Positions 26,946 through 36,260 of a stretch of DNA of 64,000 nt are shown here, piece after piece (position 1 is the first letter of the stretch; each line of letters starts with the position of its first letter). Source of the stretch: Calothrix parasitica NIES-267 (GTDB lineage Bacteria > Cyanobacteriota > Cyanobacteriia > Cyanobacteriales > Nostocaceae); assembly GCF_002368095.1 (NCBI RefSeq), contig NZ_AP018229.1, forward strand, positions 47,663-111,662, read 5' to 3'. The position numbers were made by a program, and so were the translations under genes. The notes beneath the pieces are model-generated. The model had not been told where the DNA came from and searched no databases. It was given only the letters and a program-made list of their open reading frames with translations.

Positions 26946-27297
26946 AAGTCAGTCATTGGAATATTGGTTGACTTCTATGAGGCACAGTTCCCGCCAAAGA
27001 AGATGTGCTTCATAGAATTGTTGCTATTATTCCCGCGATTAACGGAAAACTAACATTATTTAGAAATTAATTTGGTTTTTTTAGGAAGACCATACTGATT
27101 TGATTAGCTGACAACACTCATCAATTTTTTTGCTATTATAAGTATGGGTTCATTAAGCTCAAAGTATTAGGGCTTTCATACTCCCCAATCATATAAAACC
27201 CAAAACCTGCCCGATAACGTCCATGCAGTTAATTACAGATAGGCTCAGTAATTGCCTTTTAACTGGGGAGAACAGTTTTTTATAACAAAAACTCGTG

Positions 27298-27409
27298 GCG
27301 TATTCGGCATCAAATAAACAAGGCTCGCTTTACAAGCGATTGCATTGGTAAATCCGAGTGCATTTGATTTTCATCTGCATTGATTTACTTATTTGATGCG
27401 CGAATGCGC
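27298..27409. ncRNA. hairpin module 1 (20-bp stem, branched)
   Basis: GCGTATTCGGCATCAAATAA (27298-27317) pairs with the segment 27390-27409 (starting TATTTGATGC and ending GCGAATGCGC) with one bulge. Inside it are a TCGCTT/AAGCGA hairpin (27325-27339) and a GTAAATC/GATTTAC stem (27348-27354/27382-27388), stacked directly against the outer stem. This gives a three-way-junction-like fold. Strand and transcription are unknown. Confidence 0.5.
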
Positions 27410-27432
27410 TTAATAATGAAATTTAGTGTATT

Positions 27433-27501
27433 TTTCTGCATCAATTATTGCATCGTGAGAAAGTAAGCCTCCTATTGCTCAAAGGAGGATTGATGCAGAA
27501 A
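27433..27501. ncRNA. hairpin module 2 (13-bp perfect stem)
   Basis: TTTCTGCATCAAT (27433-27445) and ATTGATGCAGAAA (27489-27501) pair perfectly and enclose a second perfect hairpin, CCTCCT/AGGAGG (27468-27473/27483-27488). The exposed or sequestered AGGAGG is also an ideal Shine-Dalgarno sequence. Confidence 0.5.
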
Positions 27502-27519
27502 GAAGCAAGAAATGTTTAT

Positions 27520-27558
27520 ACCCTGTGCTGTTTTGTAAATCAAGATACAGCACAGGGT
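27520..27558. ncRNA. hairpin module 3 (12-bp perfect stem)
   Basis: ACCCTGTGCTGT (27520-27531) and ACAGCACAGGGT (27547-27558) pair perfectly over a 15-nt loop. T-rich sequence follows only weakly, so it is not a standard terminator. It lies 90 bp before the lipoprotein start. Confidence 0.5.
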
Positions 27559-27647
27559 TTACTGCGTTTAAAGGACGGAAATATAAACAATAGAAAATGA
27601 CTGGGTTCTCAACCAGGCGCACTAAAACAAATATTTTAATTTTGATA

Positions 27648-27869
27648 ATGAACAACAACCAAAAACTCCGAGAAGAAAGAAAGCCTAATGCTTCCAGATT
27701 CAGCTTTCTATTTGGAAGAATGCTTCTGGTTATTCTTGGATTAATTGCAATAACAACTATAGTGATGCAACTCTCTGGTTGCTCCTCGCTATCGATGAAT
27801 TTAAAAATTTTAGGAAGCGAAATCGATTTAAGAAAGGGTGAGTGTTCCCTCCCTTTACCTCCAGAATAG
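27648..27869 (+). CDS. small putative lipoprotein
   Basis: 73 aa from the ATG at 27648. A basic N-region and hydrophobic core (MLLVILGLIAITTIVMQ) end in the lipobox LSGC, so the mature protein would be a 29-residue lipopeptide, SLSMNLKILGSEIDLRKGEC and a few more. The N-region is long (about 24 residues) for a lipoprotein. It follows the three hairpin modules. No family recognised. Confidence 0.5.
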   Translation: MNNNQKLREERKPNASRFSFLFGRMLLVILGLIAITTIVMQLSGCSSLSMNLKILGSEIDLRKGECSLPLPPE

Positions 27870-28343
27870 AACCTTATCTACTAGATAACTAATTATCAGG
27901 GTAGTGCTTGCTACCCTTATTTACTGTCTTTGTGGCAAAAAGCCGCAGTTTACAAAGTATCAATTAATCTAAATATTTTTAAGTAATATCTAGCTTAGGT
28001 AAGCTGGTAACTTCCAAACAAGATGTGATTTATATCACTGAGAAAATTACCAAAATGAATAATTATTATCGGAAGTTTCACTGGAGTATCTATATTTATA
28101 CAAAAATAGCGAAATTGCTGGCAAAGTAAAGAAAAACACCATATTTTTTATTTAATTTAAGGCTAAGTGCGGAATTATGTTTTCAGTACTTGTATAAGAC
28201 AAAGTTACTTAAAGAACAAAATATCTAACTTTTGGTAGATATTAATTTCGTAGCAAAAAAAACATCATGTCTAAATGTAGTATTTGTACTACATCTATTT
28301 ATTGTTCAAGTCTAAATTGATATACATTAGCCAGGTACAACAT
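27870..28343. other. gene-free stretch before the RTX gene
   Basis: No ORF or clear repeat seen. It should contain the promoter of the giant secreted protein starting at 28344. It includes a GATTTATATCACTGAG stretch but no recognisable operator. Confidence 0.4.
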
Positions 28344-28982
28344 ATGTTGAATAATATCGATTCCCAGAAAGATACTTTTGCATATACTCTTCAGCCCTAT
28401 TTGCAACTCACTTTAGATAAAATAAAGCAATTCGCCAAAAGTTCTGAATTCAGTACGAAGATGAATAAGGCTTTTGGAAAGACTGATAATAATCTCCAAA
28501 AGTCTTGGTTAGAGGGTAGATTTGATTTACCAGAAATTGTTATTATCTCTCAACAAGAAATTAATGGAGCCGATGGAGCATTTGCTGGTGCAACGAACAC
28601 AATCTATCTGGCTAAGGAGTTTCTGGAAACAAACACTCTCAACACCAACACTATAGTCAAACTGCTTTTACAGGAGTACGGACACTTCATTGACCACTCC
28701 ATCAACAGCCTCGACTCACCTGGAGATGAGGGAGAAATCTTTGCTGCACTAGTTTTGAAAGAATCTTTAGACGAATCCCAATTACTGCAACTGCAAACTA
28801 AGAATGATACTGCAATTATATTCCTAAATAACCAAATACTTGAGATTGAGCAAGGTGGAGCAGTTCCTGGTGGTGGAGATGATGAAATACAGGAAATTTT
28901 AGGTGATTCAGATAACAACAATCTTTCTGCGAACATTCCAGCAGGTAAAAAGTTATCTATAGCCAATAACCAACCCTACTAG
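28344..28982 (+). pseudogene. N-terminal part of giant RTX secreted protein, cut by IS630 element
   Basis: 212 codons from the ATG at 28344. The segment TNTIVKLLLQEYGHFIDHSI resembles the peptidase-like region (QExGHxID) found at the start of cyanobacterial RTX proteins. No classical signal peptide is present, as expected for type I secretion. The last seven codons come from the IS630 left end. Deleting 28960-29889 (element plus one TA) joins this frame to 29890-34700 without shift (KKLSIFGFAGDDTLTGG), giving a protein of 1808 aa. Listed as broken. Confidence 0.8.
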
Positions 28983-29887
28983 ACAAGAAGCAACATCTTA
29001 TAAAGATAACCTGTGTATGAGTCATGGTTACAGCTTGGATTTAAGACAGAAGGTAGTGGAAGCAAGAAAGAGAGGTAAGACGGTAGCTTCTATAATGGAA
29101 ATGTTTAAAGTAGCAAGGCAAACAGTCTATAGCTGGCTGGAGCGAGATAAGGAAGGAGATTTAAGTATCAGAAAAAGGAGTATGCTTGCTAAGAGAAAAG
29201 TAGATTACCAAAGAGTAGCAGAGTATGTAAAAGAGCATGATGATAAGTACCTTTGGGAGGTAGGAAAGTATTTTGGTATTACTGGCATGACAGTTCATAG
29301 AATACTTAAAAAGCTTAATATTAGTTATAAAAAAAAGTCTTTTATACAGAAAAAAAGATGAGGAGAGAAGAATACAGTTCAAAGAAAAGCTGAACAAGCT
29401 ATTACCAGAAGATGTAATTTACTTAGACGAAACAGGAATAGAACAGGAGCAGATAAGAAGGTATGCCAGAAGCAGGAGAGGTAAGAGAGTATATGGAGAA
29501 GTGATGGGAAGGGTTACAAGAACAACACTAATAGCTGGATTAAATCTTGGTAAGCTAATAGCCCCGTTGCGTTTTGTGGGTTACACAACTACCAGTGTTG
29601 TAATCAAATGGATTAGAAGAGTATTAGCTCCTGTTGCAAAGATTGGAATGGTTGTGATACTGGATAACGCAGCATTTCATAATAACCAGACTGTAATCAA
29701 GGCTTTTACTGATATTGGATTAAAAGTATTGTTCCTCCCACCTTATTCACCAGATTTGAACCCTATTGAAAACTACTGGGCAATACTGAAGAAGAAGTTA
29801 CAGTCATTAAATACTCTACCAAAGAACTTTAATAAGAATCTAGATTATGTTATTAGGAGTATGTCTTAGTGGGTGAGTTATTGGCTA
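28960..29887 (+). mobile_element. IS630-family insertion sequence, 928 bp
   Basis: The ends are inverted repeats (TAGCCAATAAC at 28960, GTTATTGGCTA ending at 29887; further pairing CTACTAGACA/TGTCTTAGTG inward). The flanks are the TA target at 28958-28959 and 29888-29889. It carries a two-phase transposase gene (29017-29869). Insertion at TA and the DDE transposase are diagnostic of the IS630-Tc1-mariner group. Confidence 0.9.
29017..29869 (+). CDS. IS630-family DDE transposase, split by a frame change
   Basis: The first phase (29017-29361, 114 aa) has an HTH: YSLDLRQKVVEARKRGKTVA and ARQTVYSWLERD, then a second HTH, GITGMTVHRILKKL. The second phase begins near 29357 in the +1 frame with the DDE domain: IYLDETGIE, VILDNAAFH and LNPIENYWAILKK. 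An A7 run at 29350-29356 marks the junction, just before the TGA ending phase one. Either programmed frameshifting or transcript slippage joins them, as in many IS630 members, or the copy is dead. The fused length of about 283 aa is typical. Confidence 0.85.
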
Positions 29888-29981
29888 TATATTTGGATTT
29901 GCTGGTGACGATACGCTTACTGGGGGTTTTAGTAATGACACTCTAGTTGGTCAAGACGGTAATGATATACTTTCTGGAGTT

Positions 29982-32900
29982 TTGAATGAAGCGGTTTCTA
30001 ATAAAGAACAAGCTGGTCAAGATGCAATGCTTGGTGGACAAGGAGCAGATTTATTTATTTTAGGCGTTAATGATTGGGATACATCATTCTACGATGATGG
30101 AGATGTAACGCAACCAGGAACTCTGCACTACGCTGTAATTGAAGACTTTAATAAAGATGAAGATAGAATTCAGCTTAAGGGCTTACCAGAAGACTATATT
30201 CTAGATACTTCACCTATAACTGAAAGGGCGGGAACAGGCATATTTTATAAAAGAAGTTCAGAGCAAACAAACGAATTAATTGGAATTATATCAAATTTTA
30301 CTCCCGACAATCTCAACCTGGAAGAAAAATATTTTGTTTATACCAACCCAAAAGAAGAATTACCTCCATCGAACACGATTAGCTTTAAAGAATCTAATTT
30401 TCAAATCAAAGAAGACGATGATTCAACCGAACCTATAATCCTTGTTCGCGGTAATGATGCTAATAAAGCTGATGTAAGGTTAACACTAACTGATGGAAGC
30501 GCAACTTCCGGCGATTATGAAGGAAACTCTATAGACATAAGCTTTGCTCCAGGAAAGTTGGAAAAGACCGTTAGAATTCCAATTAATAATGACTCGGATA
30601 AAGAAGAAGATGAAACTATTAATTTGAGCTTGGAAAGTCTTTCTGAGGAATTTGTAATCGGAGAGCAAAGTAAAGCCATTCTAACTATTGAGGATGATGA
30701 CAGAGAAGAAGAAAAAGGCAGTGAGGATTTGCACACAATATACGAGTTTATAGCCAAAGATATTGCTTATAAAGACTACAATGCTGGCGACAAAATTGAT
30801 GATTACGGTTATAAAGTAGATAAAGTTTTTGATGATGAAAACACCGGCTTTTTCGCGTTAGGATTAACTTCTACAATAGGAAAATCACCCCTGCTTGCAA
30901 TTCGTGGAACGGAACCAATAAATGATTATTTGAAAGATATTTTTGTAGATATTAATCCAAAAGGTGTTGGTTTCAATCAATTTACATCTAACGTAGAAAC
31001 AGTTACTGGATGGTTAAACAATCAAGAAAATCCTGATATCACAGGTCACAGTTTAGGTGGTGCGCTATCACAGTATTTTGCATCTGACTTTACTAGTAAG
31101 GGTGGTAGATTAAATGAAATAGTAACTTTTAACTCCCCAGGTATTTCTACAGAATATACTGATATATTTAATTCTGATAATGCAGAAACAGTAAACCATT
31201 ACATCACTTCAGGAGATATAGCTAGTTTAGCGGGGGAGGAATTTATTGATGGAAAATACACTGTAGCAAGTTTTTCAGATACCAATCTTCTTAATAAGCA
31301 CTTACTCCCTTTTCTATCAAAAGCGGTTGGATATGACAAGCCAGAAAAGAGTTCTGTACGCCCTAATGATGTTACATACAAAACTTTCCCTTCAGTTAAT
31401 TTTCTCAACAGTAACTTTTTTACCTATACTGATAAAGATTATTGGGCGTGGATTCTGGGAGGAGTTGCAGCAACACAATTGCTTAAACCGTTAAAGCAGT
31501 TTAAAACAATTCCACCTCTGCTAATCTTCCGAAATACAGTTGAATCAAGCCGAAAAGCTATTGGTAATGGAATAGAAATTATTTCAGAAGCTATTACAGG
31601 CGAGCGTATAGATAGTGAAGATTTTGTTACTATCCCCAAAACTAAATTTAATCTCCTAGGTTTACTCACAATCCAGGCAGAAGATTTATCAGTAGAATAT
31701 GAATCTCAACCTGAAGATACTTTTAAACTTCAAGGAAAAGTTTCCCTCCCACAACTTTTCAATGCAACTGGTAACTTTTCAAATGAAAATTATATTCAAA
31801 TTACCCAGAATGGAATAGATGTTCTCGGTGAGCTATCTATAGAAGATGCTATCATAATTCCCAAAGTATGGGGAATAAAAGAAGCAAAATTATCTTTTGA
31901 TACTATTAATAATAAAATTGAAGGTCAAGGTGCAATCTTAATACCTTCTGGATTAATTATTGGTGGTAGCCTTGGATTTGTTAGAAACGAACTTGATTCT
32001 ATTTCTTTGGACGTTGCTGGTTTAAATAAACCAATCGGTACAACAGGTTTATTTCTACAAGGCATATTTGGACAAGTTAACAATATTGCTGAATCGAACT
32101 TAAATCCAATTGATTTTGGCGGGGGTATGTTGATTACAGCCGGAGCTAAAATTAACTTACCTCTTCCAAACTGGTTAGGCGAAAATATATCTGGTTCTTT
32201 AATAGAACTAAATCTTGATGGCAGTCTTAACCAAGATAGGATTGATGCAAATGGAGGAATAGATATTTTATATGGACTTGTTAAGGGAACCGGAGGAGCC
32301 GAACTAAATTGGAATGAAGGTTTTCTTAGTAGTGATTTTGACTTTAATATTGCTAATAAGTTTATCGAGGGTAAAGCTAGTTTTCACACCGATTTTAACC
32401 TCAATATTCATATGAGCGGAGAAGCAACTATTAAAGCTCCAAAAATTAGTGTAGATACAGGATTTTTTGGTAGAAAGATAAATATAGGTGATTTTAGTTT
32501 AGCCTCTGGTCAATTCGTATTGCAATTTACAAATGATGATAATTTCGCAAATGACTACATTCGAGGTTCTGGTGAAATAGATTTACCATTTGGTATAGGT
32601 AAGCACGAAGCCTCAATACAAGTTTATTTAGATGGAAAAGTAGAAGCAAGCGTTGGTAATTTTCTTATTAAAACCAGCAGTTATACAATCGCTCCCGAAA
32701 CCGAATGGATAATACTGAATGCTAACTGGGATAATTCTTCTAGTGATGCCGCTGTTAATATCACAAAACCCGATGGAACAATAATCAATGAATCTGAGTT
32801 TGCAGACAATAATATTGCTATTGTCGATGAAATGACTACTGAGACAACTAGGGCTGTTATTGTTAAAGAACCAGAAGCAGGTATCTGGGATATTAATTTA

Positions 32901-34700
32901 GTTGATACTACAGGTTTGGGAACTTTTGAGTATACGGCTTTCAGTGATTCTGAGAAACCTGTAGTCGAAATAACTAGTTTGGAACCTAATGAAGCAGGTT
33001 CAGAAGTCACAATCAACTATAAAGGCTTTGACCCGGATTCTCAGAAAGCCATTTTCACTCCTAACTTTAACGATTCTTTCGACCCGGATTCAAAAGCTAA
33101 AATAAGTCTGTTCTACGACAATGATAATGAAGGAAATGACGGAATTATCATTGAAACAGATATACCAGAAAATGACGGTAATGCCAGCTATACCTGGAAT
33201 ACCCAAGGAATAGCTCCTGGGGATTATTATGTTTACGCAATGATTGTGGATAGCAACAATGCACCAGTATTTAATTACTCTCAAGACATAGTAACAATAA
33301 CCGAATCCGCTGATTTAGTAGTCACTAAAAGTACAAGTTCAGAACCAGTAAAAATTGGAGATTCTTTCAAGTATATAATTCAAGTTACCAACAACGGCTC
33401 AGTAGAATCTCAAGGAGTGAAATTAAGCGAAACATTACCTCCAGAAATAAATCTTACTTCCACTACCCCAAATTTTGTTAGTCAGTCACAGAACCAACTT
33501 GACTTTGATTTAGGTAATATAGCTGCTGGTGCAACTGAAACAATAGAAATAACTGTTAGCGCTCCATTATCTCCCCAGCTTTTAAGAAGTCGCACTCAAG
33601 TAGAAAGTCAGACCTTTGACCCAGATAAAAACAATAATGTAGAAATTACTGATACTAAAGTTGTAACTGAACTTCCCCAAACTACTTCTGAAGCCAGCTT
33701 TAGTGACAACCAAATATTTGATTTCGGTGGAAATTTTGGGGAAACTAAACAGCTAAAATTCAGTTTGGCTTCTCAAAACAGTAAATCTCCTAGTGAAATT
33801 GGAGTTTTTGCAGTTGATGATTCTCAAGGTAGTATTAATGGCATAGCTCCCAGTAACCCCGCATACCTTACTACAGCTTTAGAAAATTCCCGAACAATAT
33901 TTTCCCTTCTGCCTAACAATATTCTTGAAGGAGTTGATTTTACCCGCCAACTCAATTTCGATGCCAGCCAGCGCTTAGGTTTCTACTTAATCCAAGACAA
34001 TACTGCTGATACAGTTCTAGCTGATTTAAACAACGGGGTAGAACCAGGTAATGTGTCGTTTGCTATTTCCACTGCCAATGAATCTAACTTTGCACCTTTG
34101 CAGGTATCCGAATTAGAAGAAGAATCGTTCCAATTAGCTTGGAAAGATGCACCTAATGACAACAAAGAAAACTTTCTTAATCTGGTGCTTAATATGGAAG
34201 TTTCCTCTGAAACTTCTACTTCTCCAGGCACAGGATTACAGGATAATACAGAACTTATTGATTTAAGGAATACTTCCGTACAAGCTACTTTCAGCGTTGC
34301 TAGCGAAGCCAAATACGACAACGTTGTAGGGTGGTATCGCATCGATGATGAAAGTGGAAGTATAGGAGAATTAAAACCAGGGGATGCAGGATACGCTCAA
34401 AAAGCAATAGGGGAGCGCAGCGTTGTACATTTCAACCACAACGGTACCCAACAACCTCTACAAATGGAAGGATTACTTGCTCCCTATATTATTGTGGATA
34501 GTACCCGTGAACTATTTCTACAGAATAATCCCAATCTTTTTGGAAAACAGGAACGGGCTTACTTTGCTTTTATGGAAGCAAATCCAGATAAAGCAGACCA
34601 TATCCGCTTGCTTGGAGATAACACCTTCGGCTTTGAAGACTTATTTAATGGAGGAGATAAAGATTATAACGACATGATACTCAAAGTTGATTTGGTCTAA
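29982..34700 (+). CDS. C-terminal part of giant RTX/lipase/Calx-beta/DUF4114 protein
   Basis: The frame is open from 29886; no ATG marks the listed TTG start because the natural 5' part lies before the IS (28344). Order: RTX nonapeptides (GGFSNDTL, GQDGNDIL) just upstream; a Calx-beta domain (residues 128-235); a lipase-like domain with nucleophile elbow ITGHSLGGALSQYFAS (about 354); a long beta-rich middle; a DUF11/CARDB domain (about 1110-1200, VVTKSTSSEPVKIGDSFKYI); and a C-terminal DUF4114 domain (FGFEDLFNGGDKDYNDMILK). Calcium-folded, type I-secreted exoprotein. Lacking its N-terminus it may no longer be made. Confidence 0.85.
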   Translation: MNEAVSNKEQAGQDAMLGGQGADLFILGVNDWDTSFYDDGDVTQPGTLHYAVIEDFNKDEDRIQLKGLPEDYILDTSPITERAGTGIFYKRSSEQTNELIGIISNFTPDNLNLEEKYFVYTNPKEELPPSNTISFKESNFQIKEDDDSTEPIILVRGNDANKADVRLTLTDGSATSGDYEGNSIDISFAPGKLEKTVRIPINNDSDKEEDETINLSLESLSEEFVIGEQSKAILTIEDDDREEEKGSEDLHTIYEFIAKDIAYKDYNAGDKIDDYGYKVDKVFDDENTGFFALGLTSTIGKSPLLAIRGTEPINDYLKDIFVDINPKGVGFNQFTSNVETVTGWLNNQENPDITGHSLGGALSQYFASDFTSKGGRLNEIVTFNSPGISTEYTDIFNSDNAETVNHYITSGDIASLAGEEFIDGKYTVASFSDTNLLNKHLLPFLSKAVGYDKPEKSSVRPNDVTYKTFPSVNFLNSNFFTYTDKDYWAWILGGVAATQLLKPLKQFKTIPPLLIFRNTVESSRKAIGNGIEIISEAITGERIDSEDFVTIPKTKFNLLGLLTIQAEDLSVEYESQPEDTFKLQGKVSLPQLFNATGNFSNENYIQITQNGIDVLGELSIEDAIIIPKVWGIKEAKLSFDTINNKIEGQGAILIPSGLIIGGSLGFVRNELDSISLDVAGLNKPIGTTGLFLQGIFGQVNNIAESNLNPIDFGGGMLITAGAKINLPLPNWLGENISGSLIELNLDGSLNQDRIDANGGIDILYGLVKGTGGAELNWNEGFLSSDFDFNIANKFIEGKASFHTDFNLNIHMSGEATIKAPKISVDTGFFGRKINIGDFSLASGQFVLQFTNDDNFANDYIRGSGEIDLPFGIGKHEASIQVYLDGKVEASVGNFLIKTSSYTIAPETEWIILNANWDNSSSDAAVNITKPDGTIINESEFADNNIAIVDEMTTETTRAVIVKEPEAGIWDINLVDTTGLGTFEYTAFSDSEKPVVEITSLEPNEAGSEVTINYKGFDPDSQKAIFTPNFNDSFDPDSKAKISLFYDNDNEGNDGIIIETDIPENDGNASYTWNTQGIAPGDYYVYAMIVDSNNAPVFNYSQDIVTITESADLVVTKSTSSEPVKIGDSFKYIIQVTNNGSVESQGVKLSETLPPEINLTSTTPNFVSQSQNQLDFDLGNIAAGATETIEITVSAPLSPQLLRSRTQVESQTFDPDKNNNVEITDTKVVTELPQTTSEASFSDNQIFDFGGNFGETKQLKFSLASQNSKSPSEIGVFAVDDSQGSINGIAPSNPAYLTTALENSRTIFSLLPNNILEGVDFTRQLNFDASQRLGFYLIQDNTADTVLADLNNGVEPGNVSFAISTANESNFAPLQVSELEEESFQLAWKDAPNDNKENFLNLVLNMEVSSETSTSPGTGLQDNTELIDLRNTSVQATFSVASEAKYDNVVGWYRIDDESGSIGELKPGDAGYAQKAIGERSVVHFNHNGTQQPLQMEGLLAPYIIVDSTRELFLQNNPNLFGKQERAYFAFMEANPDKADHIRLLGDNTFGFEDLFNGGDKDYNDMILKVDLV

Positions 34701-34735
34701 CTAATTCTCTTTCGTTTTTTATTTGAACCTGGATT

Positions 34736-34765
34736 GATACACCCTTACTTTAACAAGGGTGTATC
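34736..34765 (+). terminator. hairpin terminator after the RTX gene
   Basis: GATACACCCTT and AAGGGTGTATC form a perfect 11-bp stem with an 8-nt loop. T residues after it are few, so it may serve both converging genes. Confidence 0.65.
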
Positions 34766-34912
34766 TAATGAAATATTATTTCTAGGTAGTCATTTATAAC
34801 TTTTTTACTCATAGTAAAATTTTCAACAAATATTTCGGACATATCAAACATTCGTTAAACTAGACACTAATATTTAAGATTTATATTTAAATACAGAGGA
34901 GATAGCTTTTAA

Positions 34913-35911
34913 CTACATACCAAGATTTTTATCGCACAAATGAGCATTTTCCTGACTTTTTCTAATCCAATCTCTTTCAACAATATCTTCATTCACATCA
35001 CAATAATAAAATACTTCTTTAATGCTTAAAGGTTCATTTGTATTAGCAATAGATATCCTGTATAACTCATCTATCTCTTTACTATAAACATAAAATCTTG
35101 GCTCACCTTGCTTTTTAACTTTTATACAATCAAAAGTAGATATGCCATTGGATATTTGAAGTAATTTTTCTAAGTTTCTTATGTCTAAAGTATTGCACTC
35201 TTCTTTTCTTTTATTATAAGGACTTATCCAACCAGGGATTCTATTAATACTTCTATATGTGTAACAGTGTATATATGCTTTGTTTTCTTGCAAATAAAAA
35301 GGTGTGTCTGAAGTTATTTCTTTAATATTTGTATTAAATAAAACACCTATTTTGCCGTGTTCGCTGGGTACTCTTGTATCTGCTATAGTTTGTCTTTGTT
35401 TGTTAGCAATCTCAGGATATTCTTCATTAATTCCACAAAGTGGGCTTCCTTGTTTTTTAGTAGTATATTGCACAGAGGTGTTACTTGAAGAAGATTTTAT
35501 TTGAGTACTATTTGAACTGATAGAACTAGAAATACTTGCAGAATAAGAAGACAAATTTCTACTACTGGTAATTTGTTGCTTACTACTAGAACTTACACTA
35601 GAAGGTTCATTAACCGTTTTTTCACTACTTTCTTCCTGACTAACAGAACTGCTCATTACAGAAGATGAAAAACTACTAGCTACTGAACTAGATTCCGATT
35701 CTATTTCTTCTGACTTTGCAATTTGACTTCCATTCTTTTCATTATTCAAACTCAATATTTCCTGGACTCCTTTACTTGGTTTAAATTCCTCTGGAGCAAT
35801 AATTTCCATTGCTGAAACTGAAATAAAACTTGTTACTAAAACCGTTAGAGTAATGGCTAAAACTATATTTTTCTTTAAAAAATTAACTAAATTCTTTTGT
35901 ACTTTGGGCAT
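34913..35911 (-). CDS. hypothetical membrane-anchored serine-rich protein
   Basis: 332 aa from the ATG at 35911. A single membrane anchor (residues 15-35, NIVLAITLTVLVTSFISVSA) is followed by a Ser-rich linker of about 110 residues, then a C-terminal domain of about 150 residues with several Cys (SPLCGINEEYPE, AYIHCYTYRS, ECNTLDIRNLEKLL). Probably periplasmic or outer-surface. A single gene, convergent with the RTX gene. No family recognised. Confidence 0.65.
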   Translation of the reverse strand: MPKVQKNLVNFLKKNIVLAITLTVLVTSFISVSAMEIIAPEEFKPSKGVQEILSLNNEKNGSQIAKSEEIESESSSVASSFSSSVMSSSVSQEESSEKTVNEPSSVSSSSKQQITSSRNLSSYSASISSSISSNSTQIKSSSSNTSVQYTTKKQGSPLCGINEEYPEIANKQRQTIADTRVPSEHGKIGVLFNTNIKEITSDTPFYLQENKAYIHCYTYRSINRIPGWISPYNKRKEECNTLDIRNLEKLLQISNGISTFDCIKVKKQGEPRFYVYSKEIDELYRISIANTNEPLSIKEVFYYCDVNEDIVERDWIRKSQENAHLCDKNLGM

Positions 35912-35932
35912 AACTGGAATTATTAATCGCAC

Positions 35933-36260
35933 ATTACACCAAAGTTGTCAAAGAAGTGGTAAGTTTTGATTTTGATTTTGAGATTTTTAAACCTGCAACC
36001 GAACCCACCTCTTTAAATAAAATCTAGTATAAAACAATTGGAATCCAACAATAAGTTGTTCTTAAATAAATATTTTAAAAAATTTCTCAAGAGTAGATCA
36101 CTAAAAAATACAGTATACAGTATACAGATGAGTGATAATAGGTTAAAAAAACGAAATTATCCAAAATTTATCGCTTAAACCACTTGTATTTGTTAACTTA
36201 TATACGTAGATTTTACAAGAGTAGGCTATATAATGCTCCAGCACTTACAAAGTAAAGTTG
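35933..36260. promoter_or_regulatory. divergent intergenic region with repeated GTATAC operator
   Basis: At 36110-36127 the sequence ACAGTATACAGTATACAG holds two overlapping copies of ACAGTATAC, each a GTATAC palindrome, about 130 bp ahead of the gene at 36261. It is a likely regulator site between divergent genes. No other feature seen. Confidence 0.45.

Larger units (their letters stand above)
26946..27647. other. gene-free stretch containing three tandem hairpin modules
   Basis: Contains no ORF of note. Three strong stem-loops occupy 27298-27558 (listed separately). The first part (26946-27297) should hold the promoter of the leftward 116-aa gene. Confidence 0.6.

Noticed and set aside
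27298..27558. Integron attC sites
   Set aside because: The hairpins lack the conserved core GTTRRRY/RYYYAAC and no integron integrase is nearby.
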